NCBI RefSeq assembly: GCF_007827555.1
Contig: NZ_VISS01000020.1
Coordinates: 1 to 64,000 of the forward strand
DNA length: 64,000 nt
Origin: Aeribacillus composti
GTDB lineage: Bacteria; Bacillota; Bacilli; Bacillales; Aeribacillaceae
Direction of reading: 5' to 3'
Position numbers and translations under genes: made by a program. Numbering within the stretch: the first letter of the stretch is position 1; every line of letters begins with the position of its first letter. The notes below the pieces were generated by a model. That model saw nothing but the letters and a program-made list of their open reading frames with translations. It was not told where the DNA came from and ran no database searches. Positions 8,433-18,261 of this stretch are shown here, piece by piece.

Positions 8433-8554
8433 TTAAAATGTCAAGCAACCAATTTCGGATTTGGGGAGTGAAAATGGATGGAAATGAGTTCGTAACGCTT
8501 TTCTAAGAGGAAAGAACTAAGTCTTTAAAAAAATTATGGCATAACAAAGGGGTA

Positions 8555-10312
8555 ATGATTTTCATGAAAAAGAAATTTCAATTCACGATACGTATGAAGC
8601 TAATGACCATTTCATTTCTATTATTAACGATTCCGTTAGTCATTTTAGGCTTGTTAAGCTATCAGAAAACAACTTCCAGTTTAAACAAGCTGGGGGAAAA
8701 GAACTTAAAAAATAGCGTCGAAATGACCATTGAGTTAATCGATGCGTTAAATAAAGAGGTTGAAAAGGGAACATTGTCTTTAGAAGAAGCGCAGGAACAG
8801 GTAAAAGTTGCGATATTGGGGGAAAAGAATGCTGACGGCAAACGGCCAATTAATAAAAATTTTGATTTAGGTGAAAACGGCTACCTGTATATTATCGATC
8901 AAAAAGGAACTCTTATTGCACATCCAGTTATAGAAGGCAGACAAGGCTGGAATGACGAAGATTCCAAAGGCGTAAAATTCAATCAAAAAATGATTAAAAC
9001 CGGAAATGAAGGTGGCGGTTTAACTTATTACGAATGGGCTTTGCCTGACAACGAAAATCGAATTGAAAAAAAAGTCGCCTATTCAAAAACTGATCCTCAT
9101 TGGGGATGGGTTGTATGTGCGGGCACGTATTTAATGGATTTCAATCAGCCGGCTAAAGATCTTCTCGTTTTTTTAATGATTGTCATTGGCGCAACGATTG
9201 TGATTGGATTTTTCATCGTATGGTTGTTTTCAAACAGCATTTCCAAACCAATACACGCCGTATCTGAGCGCATGCATTTGCTGGCTAATGGAGATTTAAC
9301 ACAAGGTGAAATAAAAATCCGTTCGAAAGATGAAACACAAAATCTGGCACATGCCATAAATCAGCTGCAAAATAAACTGAAAGAAATGATTACAAACATT
9401 TCGAATGCTTCTGAAGTGCTGACAAGCCACAGCGAGGAGATGACCCACTCTGCAAATGAAGTGAAGGCCGGATCAGAGCAGGTTTCAACCACCATGCAGG
9501 AATTGGCATCAGGCGCTGAAACGCAAGCAAGCAGCGCGAGCGACATGGCAGCAAAGATGGAGGTATTTGTCGAAAAAGTCCAAGATGCCAGCGAAAAAGG
9601 GGAGCATATTGAATCAGTCTCTAGAGAGGTGCTTGAAATTGCCGGCAAAGGAAATAAACTAATGATGTCTTCTACCGAACAAATGTCGAAAATTGACGAA
9701 ATTTTTCAACAATCTGTTGATAAAGTGCTTGGTTTAAACGGACATTTGCAAAAAATTACAAAACTCGTATCAGTCATACAAGGAATTGCGGACCAAACGA
9801 ATCTTCTAGCATTAAACGCAGCAATTGAAGCGGCAAGAGCAGGCGAAAACGGAAAAGGCTTTGCCGTAGTTGCAGATGAAGTAAGAAAGCTCGCTGAACA
9901 AGTTTCCGTCTCAATCTCAGACATAACAAGCATTGTCGACAATATCCAAAATGAATCAAAGAATGTAGTTGATGCTTTAAAGAGCGGCTATCAGGAGGTT
10001 GAACAAGGAACAGAGCAAATTAAAAATACAGGCGCAACATTTCAAACGATCAACAAAGCTGTTACGGACATGGTTCATCATATTCAAACAATTGCGAACA
10101 ACTTGACGGAAATCGCTTCCAACAGCCGGGAAATGAACCGTTCCATCGAGGAAATAGCCTCGATCTCCGAGCAATCAGCAGCAGGTATTGAGCAAACCTC
10201 TGCGGCAGCCGAACAAACAAGCAGTTCTATGGAAGAAGTGGCGAACAGCTCCGAACAACTAGCGAAGCTAGCCGAAGAGCTGAATGAATTTGTACGGCAA
10301 TTTAAGCTTTAG
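8555..10312 (+). CDS. methyl-accepting chemotaxis protein
   Basis: A 585-residue membrane chemoreceptor. TM1 lies near residues 15-35. An extracellular Cache-type sensor follows ([19 protein letters not shown], then [14 protein letters not shown]), then TM2 near 205-227, a HAMP domain and a long coiled-coil signalling domain. The tip has the invariant [18 protein letters not shown] segment near residue 412. Glutamine/glutamate pairs near both ends of the coil are candidate methylation sites. The alternative start at 8564 (MKKKF) is equally plausible, since AAAGGGG lies only two bases before 8555 and eleven before 8564. The ligand is unknown; Cache sensors of this type often bind organic acids or amino acids. 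Confidence 0.9.
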   Translation: MIFMKKKFQFTIRMKLMTISFLLLTIPLVILGLLSYQKTTSSLNKLGEKNLKNSVEMTIELIDALNKEVEKGTLSLEEAQEQVKVAILGEKNADGKRPINKNFDLGENGYLYIIDQKGTLIAHPVIEGRQGWNDEDSKGVKFNQKMIKTGNEGGGLTYYEWALPDNENRIEKKVAYSKTDPHWGWVVCAGTYLMDFNQPAKDLLVFLMIVIGATIVIGFFIVWLFSNSISKPIHAVSERMHLLANGDLTQGEIKIRSKDETQNLAHAINQLQNKLKEMITNISNASEVLTSHSEEMTHSANEVKAGSEQVSTTMQELASGAETQASSASDMAAKMEVFVEKVQDASEKGEHIESVSREVLEIAGKGNKLMMSSTEQMSKIDEIFQQSVDKVLGLNGHLQKITKLVSVIQGIADQTNLLALNAAIEAARAGENGKGFAVVADEVRKLAEQVSVSISDITSIVDNIQNESKNVVDALKSGYQEVEQGTEQIKNTGATFQTINKAVTDMVHHIQTIANNLTEIASNSREMNRSIEEIASISEQSAAGIEQTSAAAEQTSSSMEEVANSSEQLAKLAEELNEFVRQFKL

Positions 10313-11003
10313 AAAATAGAAGAATGTGTTTGATTTTTTTGATATCAGAAGATGTTTTTGGGTGGGGATAAATGTCCTCACCTTAAACTTTTGAGCGATA
10401 CATAGACCAACTCCCTGCAAAAAGGGGAATAAATGTTCAGTATTGCTGGCATTTAGAAGGGGAAGACAACTGGCATAAATGTCAGATCAAATGCAGACCT
10501 TTCTTTATTAGAAAGGAGGTCAGTCGTAAAAGTATATTTGATTAGAGATTAGTTCTTAGAGTGCACGAATTGCACAGTCTTTTTGAAAAAAAACTTTTGT
10601 CTTATTGCTCAAATTCCCAATATTCCACATCACATTTTCTTCATTAAAACCGCCTTTTTGCTGCGTGAACGATAAATCTATTATAATCATATGTAGAAGT
10701 GGAAATAAAGAGAGAAGATTCTCCTCATACAAGCTCATGCAAACTTTCAAACAAGGCAAATCATTTCATTGAAACATCTTTTGGTTTGACAGCAAAAAAA
10801 CTTCTAAAAGTTTTGCGCCAGTTTAAGAAATGGTTCATTGAGAAAACGATTGTTTTAACACGAGTTAGTTTTGAGGTACTTTAAATTAAGTTCAAATCTT
10901 TTCGAGAAAACGATCACTTTAACTTAAATTAGCTTGCTGATGAGGAGTTTTTTTCAATCAGTTTGGTTCATGCGAAAATGGTTCACTAAGGAAGGATGAT
11001 TTC
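10313..11003. other. 690-bp non-coding region with a weak hairpin and a small duplication
   Basis: A stem of eight pairs with one G-U (GGTGGGGA with TCCTCACC, 10361-10382) may end the chemoreceptor transcript. Two imperfect copies of a roughly 40-bp block share GAGAAAACGAT (10840-10850 and 10904-10914) and are 64 bp apart. The short open frames here have no ribosome binding sites or recognisable similarity, and I do not call them. Confidence 0.45.
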
Positions 11004-12248
11004 ATGATCATAGATGAATTTGACGTGTTTTTATTTGACCTGGACGGAGTGATTTACATAGGAGAAAATCCGCTTCCTGGGGCAGTTGAATCTTTGCGGC
11101 GCTTGCGTCAAGAAAAGAAAATGATTCGGTTTCTTACAAATGATCCTTGTACTACGAGAGAAAAAATTGCCGGACGGCTCAAGCGAATGGAGATTACAGC
11201 AAGTCCAGAGGAAATCATTACATCCGCTTGGTTGACAGCTCAATATTTGCGAAAACAAAATATTCGCAGTGCCTACGTGCTGGGGGACGATCATTTACAG
11301 CACGAGTGCAGTCAAGCAGGAGTAATGGTTGTAAAGGGTGAAGAGGAGGCAGAAGCCGTTGTTGTCGGCTGGAGCGGCAATGTATCTTTGTACGATATTC
11401 AGGAAGCGGTAAAACAAATACATAATGGTGCGAAGTTTATTGCAACGAATGCCGATATGAGTTTCCCTACTTCGAAAGGTCCTTTGCCTGCAACAGGAGC
11501 TGTTGCTGAAATGATACGAGCATCAACCGGGAAAAAACCGTACATTGTCGGCAAACCGAATCCATTTATGTTCCAGAAAGCGATTGAATCGATTTCGTCT
11601 AAAGCAAAAGTGGTTATGATCGGCGATAACCCGTTAACTGATATATTAGGTGCTCATCAAGCAGGGATTCAAGCGATTTTAATTTCCAACGGGAAGAATG
11701 CACCGTTTCCATCTCCTGGGGATTACCGCAATCCGGATGCGGTGATCGGAAATTTGCAGTCTTTATTTGATGATCGTGTCAAAATTAAACAATGGAATAC
11801 GCGTGATTTTGCATGGCCGGAGCGGATCGAAGCAGGAGTGGCGGGAATTATTTTTAATGAACAGCAGCAAGTTCTCCTATTAAAACGGTCGGATAACGGA
11901 CTATGGGGCATTCCATCAGGGCATGTAGAGCCGGGAGAAAAGGTGGAAGAAGCAATTATAAGAGAAATTTATGAAGAAACAGGTCTTGAAGTGGAGGTAA
12001 CCCGGTTGATCGGCATTTACTCAGATCCGGATTCACAAATTTTTTTATACCCAAATGGCGAAATCAGCCACTTTATTACAACCTGCTTTGAGTGCAAAAT
12101 CATTGGAGGGACGCTGCGTCAAAAAACAGATGAAACGCTTGATGCACGATTTTTCGCTCCAAACGATCTGCCGGAAAACCTTTTAACGATGCATCCGAGA
12201 TGGCTGCAGGATGCATTGGAAAAAGAGCATGCTCCATATATACGATAA
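11004..12248 (+). CDS. fusion of HAD-IIA phosphatase and Nudix hydrolase
   Basis: A 414-residue protein with two catalytic domains. Residues 1 to about 255 are a NagD-like HAD-IIA phosphatase: motif I FDLDGV with D12 and D14, motif II FLTND, the lysine in VGKPNP, and motif IV GDNPLTD. Residues from about 275 are a Nudix hydrolase with a complete Nudix box at about 306-328 (G-x5-E-x7-REIYEETG). HAD-IIA enzymes remove phosphate from sugar or nucleoside phosphates, and Nudix enzymes cleave nucleoside diphosphates linked to another moiety. The fusion suggests two successive steps on one metabolite, which is inference. The frame is continuous, so the fusion is real and not a missed stop. The ATG follows AAGGAAGGATGATTTC. 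Confidence 0.85.
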   Translation: MIIDEFDVFLFDLDGVIYIGENPLPGAVESLRRLRQEKKMIRFLTNDPCTTREKIAGRLKRMEITASPEEIITSAWLTAQYLRKQNIRSAYVLGDDHLQHECSQAGVMVVKGEEEAEAVVVGWSGNVSLYDIQEAVKQIHNGAKFIATNADMSFPTSKGPLPATGAVAEMIRASTGKKPYIVGKPNPFMFQKAIESISSKAKVVMIGDNPLTDILGAHQAGIQAILISNGKNAPFPSPGDYRNPDAVIGNLQSLFDDRVKIKQWNTRDFAWPERIEAGVAGIIFNEQQQVLLLKRSDNGLWGIPSGHVEPGEKVEEAIIREIYEETGLEVEVTRLIGIYSDPDSQIFLYPNGEISHFITTCFECKIIGGTLRQKTDETLDARFFAPNDLPENLLTMHPRWLQDALEKEHAPYIR

Positions 12249-12799
12249 AAGCCGGAATACTGTTGGGGGAAAATTACGTCTTTTTCAAGTTTCGAGCAGA
12301 AGAACCTTATTATGAATTTCATTTTACACTGTTCCTAAAGCTAGAAACAAAAGGCTTATTAGATGTGCTATCTGCAAGGAAAGGCTGCTATTTTTCGGCA
12401 GCCTAGATAGTCATGCTAGGACTTTTGTTCATCTATTGTTTTTTTAAGAGAAAACTAGTTTTTGGCGGAAAACGAATAGGAGGATTTCTGATTTCTTTTA
12501 CCGATTTTACCGATTATTTCGATTTCCGCCATCGTTTCGCTTGAGATTTTTGAGTTATTTTTAGCCGATTTTATCAAGCGTTAACATGTTTATATTTGCT
12601 TTTGTCGACGAATATGCATTCATTTGGTAGATGAATAACTCGCTTACGTATGAGATCTTCTATTAGGTTGGGAAAACTAGCAATTTTTTTGTTTTGATTA
12701 TATATGTAAAATGATAAATAAATTTCGATTGAAATTTCCTGTATTTGTGTTTCGGTGAAAAACCATTCCACTTTCTCTTTTCTTCGCTTATTGTCAATT
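12249..12799. other. 550-bp region without a convincing gene
   Basis: It contains a small GC-rich hairpin, AGGCTGC at 12382-12388 with GCAGCCT at 12398-12404, followed by a second short stem; both may end the HAD-Nudix transcript. A 65-codon minus-strand frame (12574-12771) has only a poor ribosome binding site and no recognisable features, so I do not call it. Confidence 0.4.
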
Positions 12800-13432
12800 T
12801 TACTTGATTAGCGAATGCTTGAACGCATAAATGACGGCTTGGGTGCGGTCTTGAACGCCCAGTTTGCTTAAAATGTTGCTGACGTGAACTTTGACGGTTT
12901 TTAATGAAATGTACAACTCATCTGCAATTTCTTGATTTGATTTCCCTTGAGCCATTAAAAGCAGCACTTCCATTTCTCGGTTTGTTAATTCTTCATGAGG
13001 ATGGCGGTTTTGTTTTTTATTCATTCTTGCCATCATTTTCGTTGTCACTTCAGGCTCTAAGACAGATTGTCCCTGATATGTTGAACGGATCGCATCGGCG
13101 ATTTCGTCTGCTTTTGAAGTTTTTAACATATAGCTGACAGCACCGGCTTCAAGGGCAGGGTAGACTTTTTCATCATCGAGAAAGCTTGTGACAATAATGA
13201 TTTTTGCCTCTGGCCATTGATGAAGTATTTCTTTTGTCGCTTCAATCCCGTCCATTTCCGGCATGACGAGGTCCATTAAAATAATATCAGGCTTTAATTG
13301 TAAAGCTAGTTCAATGCATTTTTTGCCATTATCAGCCTCGCCGACGATTTCTATGTCAGGCTGGGACGATAAAAAAGCCGAAACGCCGATTCTTACCATT
13401 TCATGATCATCAACTAGTAATACTTTAATCAT
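12800..13432 (-). CDS. liaR: LiaR two-component response regulator
   Basis: A 210-residue NarL-type regulator. The receiver domain has the phospho-acceptor D54 ([14 protein letters not shown]), and the C-terminal LuxR-type HTH reads [20 protein letters not shown] and onward. The start at 13432 ([16 protein letters not shown]) matches LiaR/VraR proteins and has AAGGTGATAAAA before it; the longer frame to 13447 lacks a ribosome binding site. It overlaps the liaS stop by eight bases. LiaR activates the lia operon on cell-wall stress such as lipid II-binding antibiotics. Confidence 0.92.
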   Translation of the reverse strand: MIKVLLVDDHEMVRIGVSAFLSSQPDIEIVGEADNGKKCIELALQLKPDIILMDLVMPEMDGIEATKEILHQWPEAKIIIVTSFLDDEKVYPALEAGAVSYMLKTSKADEIADAIRSTYQGQSVLEPEVTTKMMARMNKKQNRHPHEELTNREMEVLLLMAQGKSNQEIADELYISLKTVKVHVSNILSKLGVQDRTQAVIYAFKHSLIK

Positions 13433-14471
13433 TTTTATCACCTTCATCTGTTAACAACGGTACTTTTATTTCCAATCTAGTTCCTTCATGAGGGACACTG
13501 ACAATTTGCAATGTTCCGCCGATTTCGGCTGCACGTTCATACATGTTTTGCAAACCATATGCTCCTGATTTTGCCGATTGAACGTCAAATCCTACACCAT
13601 CGTCGACAATCCGTAAAATGGCCATATTTTTCCGTTTGATCAGCAATACTTCAAGTGTATTCGCTTTGGCGTGGCGAAGAGTGTTTGACACCGATTCTTG
13701 CAAAATGCGGAATAAATGGTCTTCAATCCCTTTATCTAGAGGAAATTGCTCTGTCTTCCATTGGATGTTCATCGGCACCTTTTGCCGCAGCTCTGTGAGC
13801 AGTTCTTCAATTCCAGTTTGCAAAGATTTACCTTTTAAAGGGACAGGCCGCAAATGCAAAAGAAGAGCGCGCATTTCAAGCTGGGACTGCTGAATAATTT
13901 CTTCAACTAAATGGATTTGTTTGCTCGTTCCTTCATCGATTTTTTCCTTGTTTCCTTTAACAGCAGAAATGAGCATCGAGGCTGCAAACAAGTTTTGACT
14001 GACAGAGTCATGCAGCTCGCGTGCCAGCCTTTGCCTTTCTTGTGAAATGATTTCTTCCAATCTTTTTTCTTGTTCTTTTGCGTTTTCACCTGCAAGTTTT
14101 TGCGTTAATTTCGTCTGTTCAATGAGATGATGCTGCACTTGGTCAATTCGAAGGTTGATTTCATCTAATTCTTTAATGTTTATATGTTCATTTTGTTCAA
14201 CCGTTTCTCCTTTTGTTATTTTTTTTAGTTTGTCTTCAATCTTGTGTAGTTTATCTTTAAAAGGAAGTCCGAATAGAATGCCGAAAAGCAAGCCGATGGC
14301 GCTGCTGATTACGAACGTGAAGAGGATAAACGGAATATCAAGAATTTTTTGTTTCCATAATAATGTCCAATTAGGAAACAGGAACGTAAGCAAAAGCGAA
14401 ACAGTGAAAAATAAAAAAGTGACTACTGATGTTACTAAGCAGATAATAATTTGTCTTTGCAATACATTCAT
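13425..14471 (-). CDS. liaS: LiaS sensor histidine kinase
   Basis: A 348-residue membrane kinase with two transmembrane segments (about 8-33 and 45-70) and almost no extracytoplasmic domain, which marks intramembrane-sensing kinases. A linker coiled coil leads to the dimerisation box with phospho-acceptor H154 ([16 protein letters not shown]). The HATPase domain has [12 protein letters not shown] and DDGVGFD. Family members are about 360 residues. It starts inside the end of liaF (ATGA overlap) and overlaps liaR. Confidence 0.92.
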   Translation of the reverse strand: MNVLQRQIIICLVTSVVTFLFFTVSLLLTFLFPNWTLLWKQKILDIPFILFTFVISSAIGLLFGILFGLPFKDKLHKIEDKLKKITKGETVEQNEHINIKELDEINLRIDQVQHHLIEQTKLTQKLAGENAKEQEKRLEEIISQERQRLARELHDSVSQNLFAASMLISAVKGNKEKIDEGTSKQIHLVEEIIQQSQLEMRALLLHLRPVPLKGKSLQTGIEELLTELRQKVPMNIQWKTEQFPLDKGIEDHLFRILQESVSNTLRHAKANTLEVLLIKRKNMAILRIVDDGVGFDVQSAKSGAYGLQNMYERAAEIGGTLQIVSVPHEGTRLEIKVPLLTDEGDKND

Positions 14472-15202
14472 GTTCTTTTCACCTCTATTCTGCCAAAGGT
14501 TATAGAGGTGATAATTTTCACTTTTTGGGCAGATTCATGATAGTTTTTGGACTCATATCGAATTGTTTCGTTCCATACATTCGGTTCACTATAATCAAAA
14601 ATGGAGTAGGAGCCGATGAAACCGGAATGGTGGACGGACACTTCCAGCTCGTAAGGAACAATTATTTCGATATTGCCGATAAGCTTTCGGATGACAATCA
14701 CCGCTTCACCTTTCGGAAGAATCGTATAGTTTAAATCTATTACTGTATCGCCGATGCCTGTTTGAATGTTGACATCGTTCCATTTGTATATTTGTTCTTC
14801 GGTTCGCTGCGTTCCGAACAATCTGTTTTGAAAAAGAGGCGTTTTGGAAAATGTCTCTTCTTGCGAGAGGATTGGATCTGCTTCTTCAATTTTAGGAGAC
14901 TTTTTAGCAGCTACCTGCTTGTTTTGAACATAGTGAAAAATAAAGTAAATGAAAACAGCAAATAGAAGCAGTCGGAATGTAAACATATTGAAAAAAGATA
15001 GAACGCCGCCAATTATTCCGATCCAAAATAACAATAATCCTGATTTTTTCGGCATTCTTTTTCTTCCAATATATACGCAAAAAATCATCATCATTAGGAA
15101 GAAAAGGGCCTCACCATTGAAAAATAAAAGCTCTGCGATGAATAAGATGATGCCAATGACGAAAATCCATTTTGTAAAATCTATTTTCGATTGATGAAAC
15201 AC
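14468..15202 (-). CDS. liaF: LiaF, inhibitor of LiaRS signalling
   Basis: A 244-residue protein with an N-terminal block of about four short membrane segments (residues 10-95) and a soluble C-terminal beta-rich domain (TGIGDTVIDLNYTILPKGEA, then RKLIGNIEIIVPYEL). This is the standard LiaF/VraT layout. In B. subtilis LiaF holds LiaS inactive without stress. The gene overlaps liaS by four bases, so the products are made in step. It is placed last-but-two in a liaI-liaH-liaF-liaS-liaR order. Confidence 0.9.
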   Translation of the reverse strand: MFHQSKIDFTKWIFVIGIILFIAELLFFNGEALFFLMMMIFCVYIGRKRMPKKSGLLLFWIGIIGGVLSFFNMFTFRLLLFAVFIYFIFHYVQNKQVAAKKSPKIEEADPILSQEETFSKTPLFQNRLFGTQRTEEQIYKWNDVNIQTGIGDTVIDLNYTILPKGEAVIVIRKLIGNIEIIVPYELEVSVHHSGFIGSYSIFDYSEPNVWNETIRYESKNYHESAQKVKIITSITFGRIEVKRT

Positions 15203-15284
15203 GAGGCTCCTCTCCTTCCTATTAGTGTGAACATAAATATGGAAAGGCGTAGAGAACTACGCCCTTATAGCATAACAATTTACG

Positions 15285-15929
15285 TTAAGAATTTGAATCC
15301 GTTTCTTGATTTTTTAATTCTTTTTCAAGCTTTGCGATTCTTGCATCAAATGTTAATGTATCGTATCTGTTGTTGATTCGATTTTCCAGTTCATCAAGGT
15401 AATTCTCTATTTCAGCAAAGCGAACAAAATGGTTCTTTTCGGAATTATGCTGCTCAAGAACTTGGTTGATCCGGGAGTAGGCGCGTGCAATATTTTCTCG
15501 TCCCATCAGCTCCATGCGCTTTATATGCATATCTTTTAATTTATGTTTCATTTCTTCATATTTATGTTCTAAGTCAATGAGCTGTTTCGTTGCTTGTTCA
15601 AGCGCTTGTTTTAATTTTGATGCACGCTCCTCATACTGCTGCTGCTCGTTGATGGCAAATTGATGCAATTCTTCTTCTTGCGCTTTCAACGCAATTTCGG
15701 CTTGATATTTTCTTTTTTCTTTTAAGTGTTCAGCATGGTTGTATTCTCTTAACAGCTCTTGTTTTAATAATCGTTGGCGTTCGATTAATTTTTGAACCTT
15801 TTCAACTTCCTTTTCACATTGGCGCAAATATTCATTTAATAGCGCAATTGGATTCCTTTGTTCCTGTTCATTCAATAAATCATGTAAATCGGCCATAATC
15901 ACATTTTTTAATCTCGTAAATATGCTCAT
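15285..15929 (-). CDS. liaH: LiaH, PspA/IM30 family membrane-stress protein
   Basis: A 214-residue, almost wholly helical coiled-coil protein (heptad-rich from residue 25 to 190). The PspA-type start MSIFTRLKNVIMADLHDLL and the segment NPIALLNEYLRQCEKEV are typical. I choose the ATG at 15929 because GGAGGGGAAAAAA lies just before it. LiaH forms large oligomers on the inner face of the membrane and is recruited by LiaI under envelope stress. It follows liaI by 15 bp. The 82-bp gap to liaF allows lower expression of the downstream regulatory genes. Confidence 0.9.
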   Translation of the reverse strand: MSIFTRLKNVIMADLHDLLNEQEQRNPIALLNEYLRQCEKEVEKVQKLIERQRLLKQELLREYNHAEHLKEKRKYQAEIALKAQEEELHQFAINEQQQYEERASKLKQALEQATKQLIDLEHKYEEMKHKLKDMHIKRMELMGRENIARAYSRINQVLEQHNSEKNHFVRFAEIENYLDELENRINNRYDTLTFDARIAKLEKELKNQETDSNS

Positions 15930-15944
15930 TTTTTTCCCCTCCAT

Positions 15945-16286
15945 TTATTGTCGTTTTAGTGATTCCCATTGTTTTTCAAAATTGGTGAATGGATCGTCTG
16001 ACACATACGGATCATTCGATTTTTTCCAATTATTAAAAATGAGATAAAGCACATATGCGGCGATTAAACCGAGAATAGCTGGGACATTTGCAGCTGAAAC
16101 AGATAGTGCAATCAGCCCGACAATCCCCCAAAACCATTTTTTTGATTTTTTGTCGGATTTCACAAATTGTTTAAACGAAAAGTATAGAACAAGCAAACTG
16201 ATAAGAAGTCCGACGATTGAGCCGAGATTGGCGATTAAAACTATTGCGGCTATTGCACCTGCGATGAACAAACCGATTTTTTTCAT
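15945..16286 (-). CDS. liaI: LiaI-like membrane anchor protein
   Basis: A 113-residue protein with two to four hydrophobic segments (MKKIGLFIAGAIAAIVLIA; then GLLISLLVLYFSF; then FWGIVGLIALSVSA and the ILGLIAAYVLYLIF segment) and a charged C-terminal tail. Position as first gene before liaH and overall shape match LiaI, the membrane partner of LiaH. The ribosome binding site is AAAGGAGGTC. No liaG lies between liaH and liaF, unlike B. subtilis. Identity is assigned largely from context. Confidence 0.8.
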   Translation of the reverse strand: MKKIGLFIAGAIAAIVLIANLGSIVGLLISLLVLYFSFKQFVKSDKKSKKWFWGIVGLIALSVSAANVPAILGLIAAYVLYLIFNNWKKSNDPYVSDDPFTNFEKQWESLKRQ

Positions 16287-16346
16287 AATTTGAATGACCT
16301 CCTTTCAATTTTCATCTTACCTTTTGTGGTCGCTGCTCATAACGAA

Positions 16347-16384
16347 CCTGAGGCATATTTTGAACTACGACTTGAGGCGTATTT
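16347..16384 (-). promoter_or_regulatory. direct repeats upstream of liaI, candidate LiaR sites
   Basis: On the + strand CCTGAGGCATATTT (16347-16360) and CTTGAGGCGTATTT (16371-16384) are direct repeats with three differences, offset by 24 bp. They lie 60-100 bp before liaI, where LiaR must act. Repeats on the same face of the helix suit a dimeric response regulator. No experiment supports the assignment. Confidence 0.4.
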
Positions 16385-16420
16385 CGATTTCCTTTCAATG
16401 ATTATGTTCTGCTTAGGATC

Positions 16421-16840
16421 ATGGTTAGAAGGGAGGACGGGGCATGGGATACATTGATCAATCTGTATAAAAAGCACGCCATTATTGATTTAATGCGATA
16501 TTACACCGTGATGAATTTGTTAATGATCTTGTTGCTTTTCTTCCTTAATCTAGCGGATGTGCCTTGGCATTTAATTTTATTCGCCTTGCTGCTCGGGTTG
16601 AATTTTTTGCTGATTGGTGCGTTATTGATTTTATTGGTCAAAAATGTTGAAATGGCGTTCGGATTCATTGCCATTTATACGGTTGTCGAATACGTGACAA
16701 ACGGCGAACTTATACCATGGCCGCACTTTTTTTACAAATTCAACTCGATGGTTGACGGAAATAAAGCGTTTGTTTATGCAGCAAATATTTTGAGCATCGT
16801 GATCGCAAGCTTGCTGATAAGAAGAAAATTAACGGAGTAG
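16421..16840 (+). CDS. small integral membrane protein of unknown function
   Basis: A 139-residue protein with about four membrane segments (NLLMILLLFFLNLADV; HLILFALLLGLNFLLIGALL; FGFIAIYTVVEYV; AFVYAANILSIVIASLLI) ending in RRKLTE. I do not recognise the family. It is divergent from liaI across a 135-bp region, so it may share LiaR control. The start is uncertain: the ATG at 16421 has only TTAGGATC before it. Confidence 0.55.
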   Translation: MVRREDGAWDTLINLYKKHAIIDLMRYYTVMNLLMILLLFFLNLADVPWHLILFALLLGLNFLLIGALLILLVKNVEMAFGFIAIYTVVEYVTNGELIPWPHFFYKFNSMVDGNKAFVYAANILSIVIASLLIRRKLTE

Positions 16841-17096
16841 GAAAATTGTTTTAAAAAGCGGTTTGGGGAAATAACGCTCCAATTTTAAGGATTTTCATTG
16901 CTATGCAATTGAAAACATCTGTAAGGCCATTTGTGATTGACGTACACTTTGCTGTCGGCCAAAAAGGGGAGTAAGTATGCAGACAAGTTGTTAACCAGCT
17001 TTGAGTAGTAATCGATGAATTTCACACTGAACGTCAAAAGAAAACGGAATATGGAAAAAGACGCATGCAAATCGTCAAAATGATTACAAAATCAAA

Positions 17097-17147
17097 TGAA
17101 AAATCCTGCCAAGCTGCTTCGGTTTTTGCAGATGATCGTTTGGCAGG
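17097..17147 (-). terminator. terminator of the LacI-type gene
   Basis: CCTGCCAA (17105-17112) pairs with TTGGCAGG (17140-17147), with an inner CTGC/GCAG stem. Read on the minus strand the hairpin is followed by ATTTTTCATT. It is correctly placed about 40 bp after the minus-strand lacI-type stop codon. The rest of 16841-17188 holds no gene I can support. Confidence 0.6.
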
Positions 17148-17188
17148 AAAGATTTGAACTCTAAAGAGGGGGCATCCTTCTTCATGGG

Positions 17189-18166
17189 TTACACAGTTTT
17201 CCGCTCAATTAACCGAAAGGGGAGAGTCATCTTCTTATTTGTTTGCTCCCGTTTTTCTTTACAATGAATAATCGATTGCACCGCAAGCTTCCCCATTTTT
17301 CTTATTGGGATTTCAATAGTAGTGATTCCCATGATGTCGGCAATAGGCTGATTATCAAAGCTTAAGATGGCAATGTCTTGAGGAATCTTTATTTTATATT
17401 GTTCGGCACTTAATAAGATACCTGCTGCCACTTGATCGTTTGTAACAAAAAAGGCAGTCGGTTTTTTCTCTAAATGCTGAAGCTTTTCCATAAGCTGTTT
17501 GCCGTCAGTGATCGATAGGCATTTGTCGAAGATCCACTCGCTTCGAATCGGTTCGCCTAATTCCTTCATTTTTGTTTTATAGGCTTTTCTTCTTTTTTTA
17601 CTGTTTGGCCCTTCCATTCGTCCTAAAGTAAATGCAATTTTCGTATGACCTTTCGAAATTAAATAGTCCAAACCAAACTGAAATGCCTGTTCATGCGGAA
17701 TGCTCAAAGAAGGGAAATGGCTTTGGTCTGAATCTTCGCAAAGAACGATCGGTCCAGCATTTTTATATTCTTTCAATACATCAAAGGAAATGGCTCTTGA
17801 ACAAAAAATGACACCATCCAATAAGGTTCCCCGCAACAATTCCAATGCTTCAAGCTCTTTTGCTGGTTCATAATTCGTTTGAAAGAGAACAAGCTGCAAA
17901 TGATGCTTGATCGCTTCCTCCGAAATCCCTTCCACAATGCTGCTAAAATAAGGATGATCGATTTTAGGCAGGACGACGCCGATCAAATTTGAAAAGCCTT
18001 TAGACAAGTGGACTGCATGAATGTTCCGTTTATAGTTGATTTCTTCTATCACTTTTAAAACCGCTTCTTTTTTTTTGTCACTGACATATGGATGATTATT
18101 TAAAACTCTCGAAACCGTTGTAACAGAAACACCTGCAAGCTTTGCAATATCACGAATCGTTGCCAT
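17189..18166 (-). CDS. LacI family transcriptional regulator
   Basis: A 325-residue regulator. An N-terminal LacI HTH (MATIRDIAKLAGVSVTTVSR, then VLNNHPYVS) and hinge helix precede a periplasmic-binding-protein-like sugar-binding core ending SFDNQPIADIMGITTIEIP. The longer reading frame to 18217 is rejected because the family starts at MATIRD and AAAGAAAGGGATATTTC precedes that ATG. The perfect palindrome TGAAACGCGTTTCA lies 33 bp upstream and is a typical LacI/GalR-family operator, so autoregulation is likely. The ligand is unknown and no sugar genes are adjacent. Confidence 0.88.
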   Translation of the reverse strand: MATIRDIAKLAGVSVTTVSRVLNNHPYVSDKKKEAVLKVIEEINYKRNIHAVHLSKGFSNLIGVVLPKIDHPYFSSIVEGISEEAIKHHLQLVLFQTNYEPAKELEALELLRGTLLDGVIFCSRAISFDVLKEYKNAGPIVLCEDSDQSHFPSLSIPHEQAFQFGLDYLISKGHTKIAFTLGRMEGPNSKKRRKAYKTKMKELGEPIRSEWIFDKCLSITDGKQLMEKLQHLEKKPTAFFVTNDQVAAGILLSAEQYKIKIPQDIAILSFDNQPIADIMGITTIEIPIRKMGKLAVQSIIHCKEKREQTNKKMTLPFRLIERKTV

Positions 18167-18192
18167 GAAATATCCCTTTCTTTTAAAAATCC

Positions 18193-18220
18193 TTGACCTG
18201 AAACGCGTTTCATACATTAT
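18193..18220 (+). promoter_or_regulatory. LacI-family operator inside a divergent promoter
   Basis: TGAAACGCGTTTCA (18199-18212) is a perfect 14-bp palindrome with the central CG typical of LacI/GalR operators. It lies in the spacer between TTGACC (18193-18198) and CATTAT (18215-18220), a 16-bp-spaced promoter reading toward the small gene at 18262. Binding there would repress the small gene and could also affect the regulator gene on the other strand. Confidence 0.65.
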
Positions 18221-18261
18221 GTTGATGTTGACAAAGAGATGAGTTTGAGGGGGGGAGGAAT

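Noticed and set aside
8433..8554. Chemoreceptor leader as a c-di-GMP riboswitch
   Set aside because: The neighbouring EAL gene made this attractive, but I could not find the conserved core or tetraloop/receptor elements of either c-di-GMP riboswitch class.
10699..10884. 61-codon open frame in the gap after the chemoreceptor gene
   Set aside because: No ribosome binding site, odd composition and overlap with a small DNA duplication.
12574..12771. 65-codon minus-strand frame before liaR
   Set aside because: The ribosome binding site is poor, composition is AT-driven, and no family pattern is visible.
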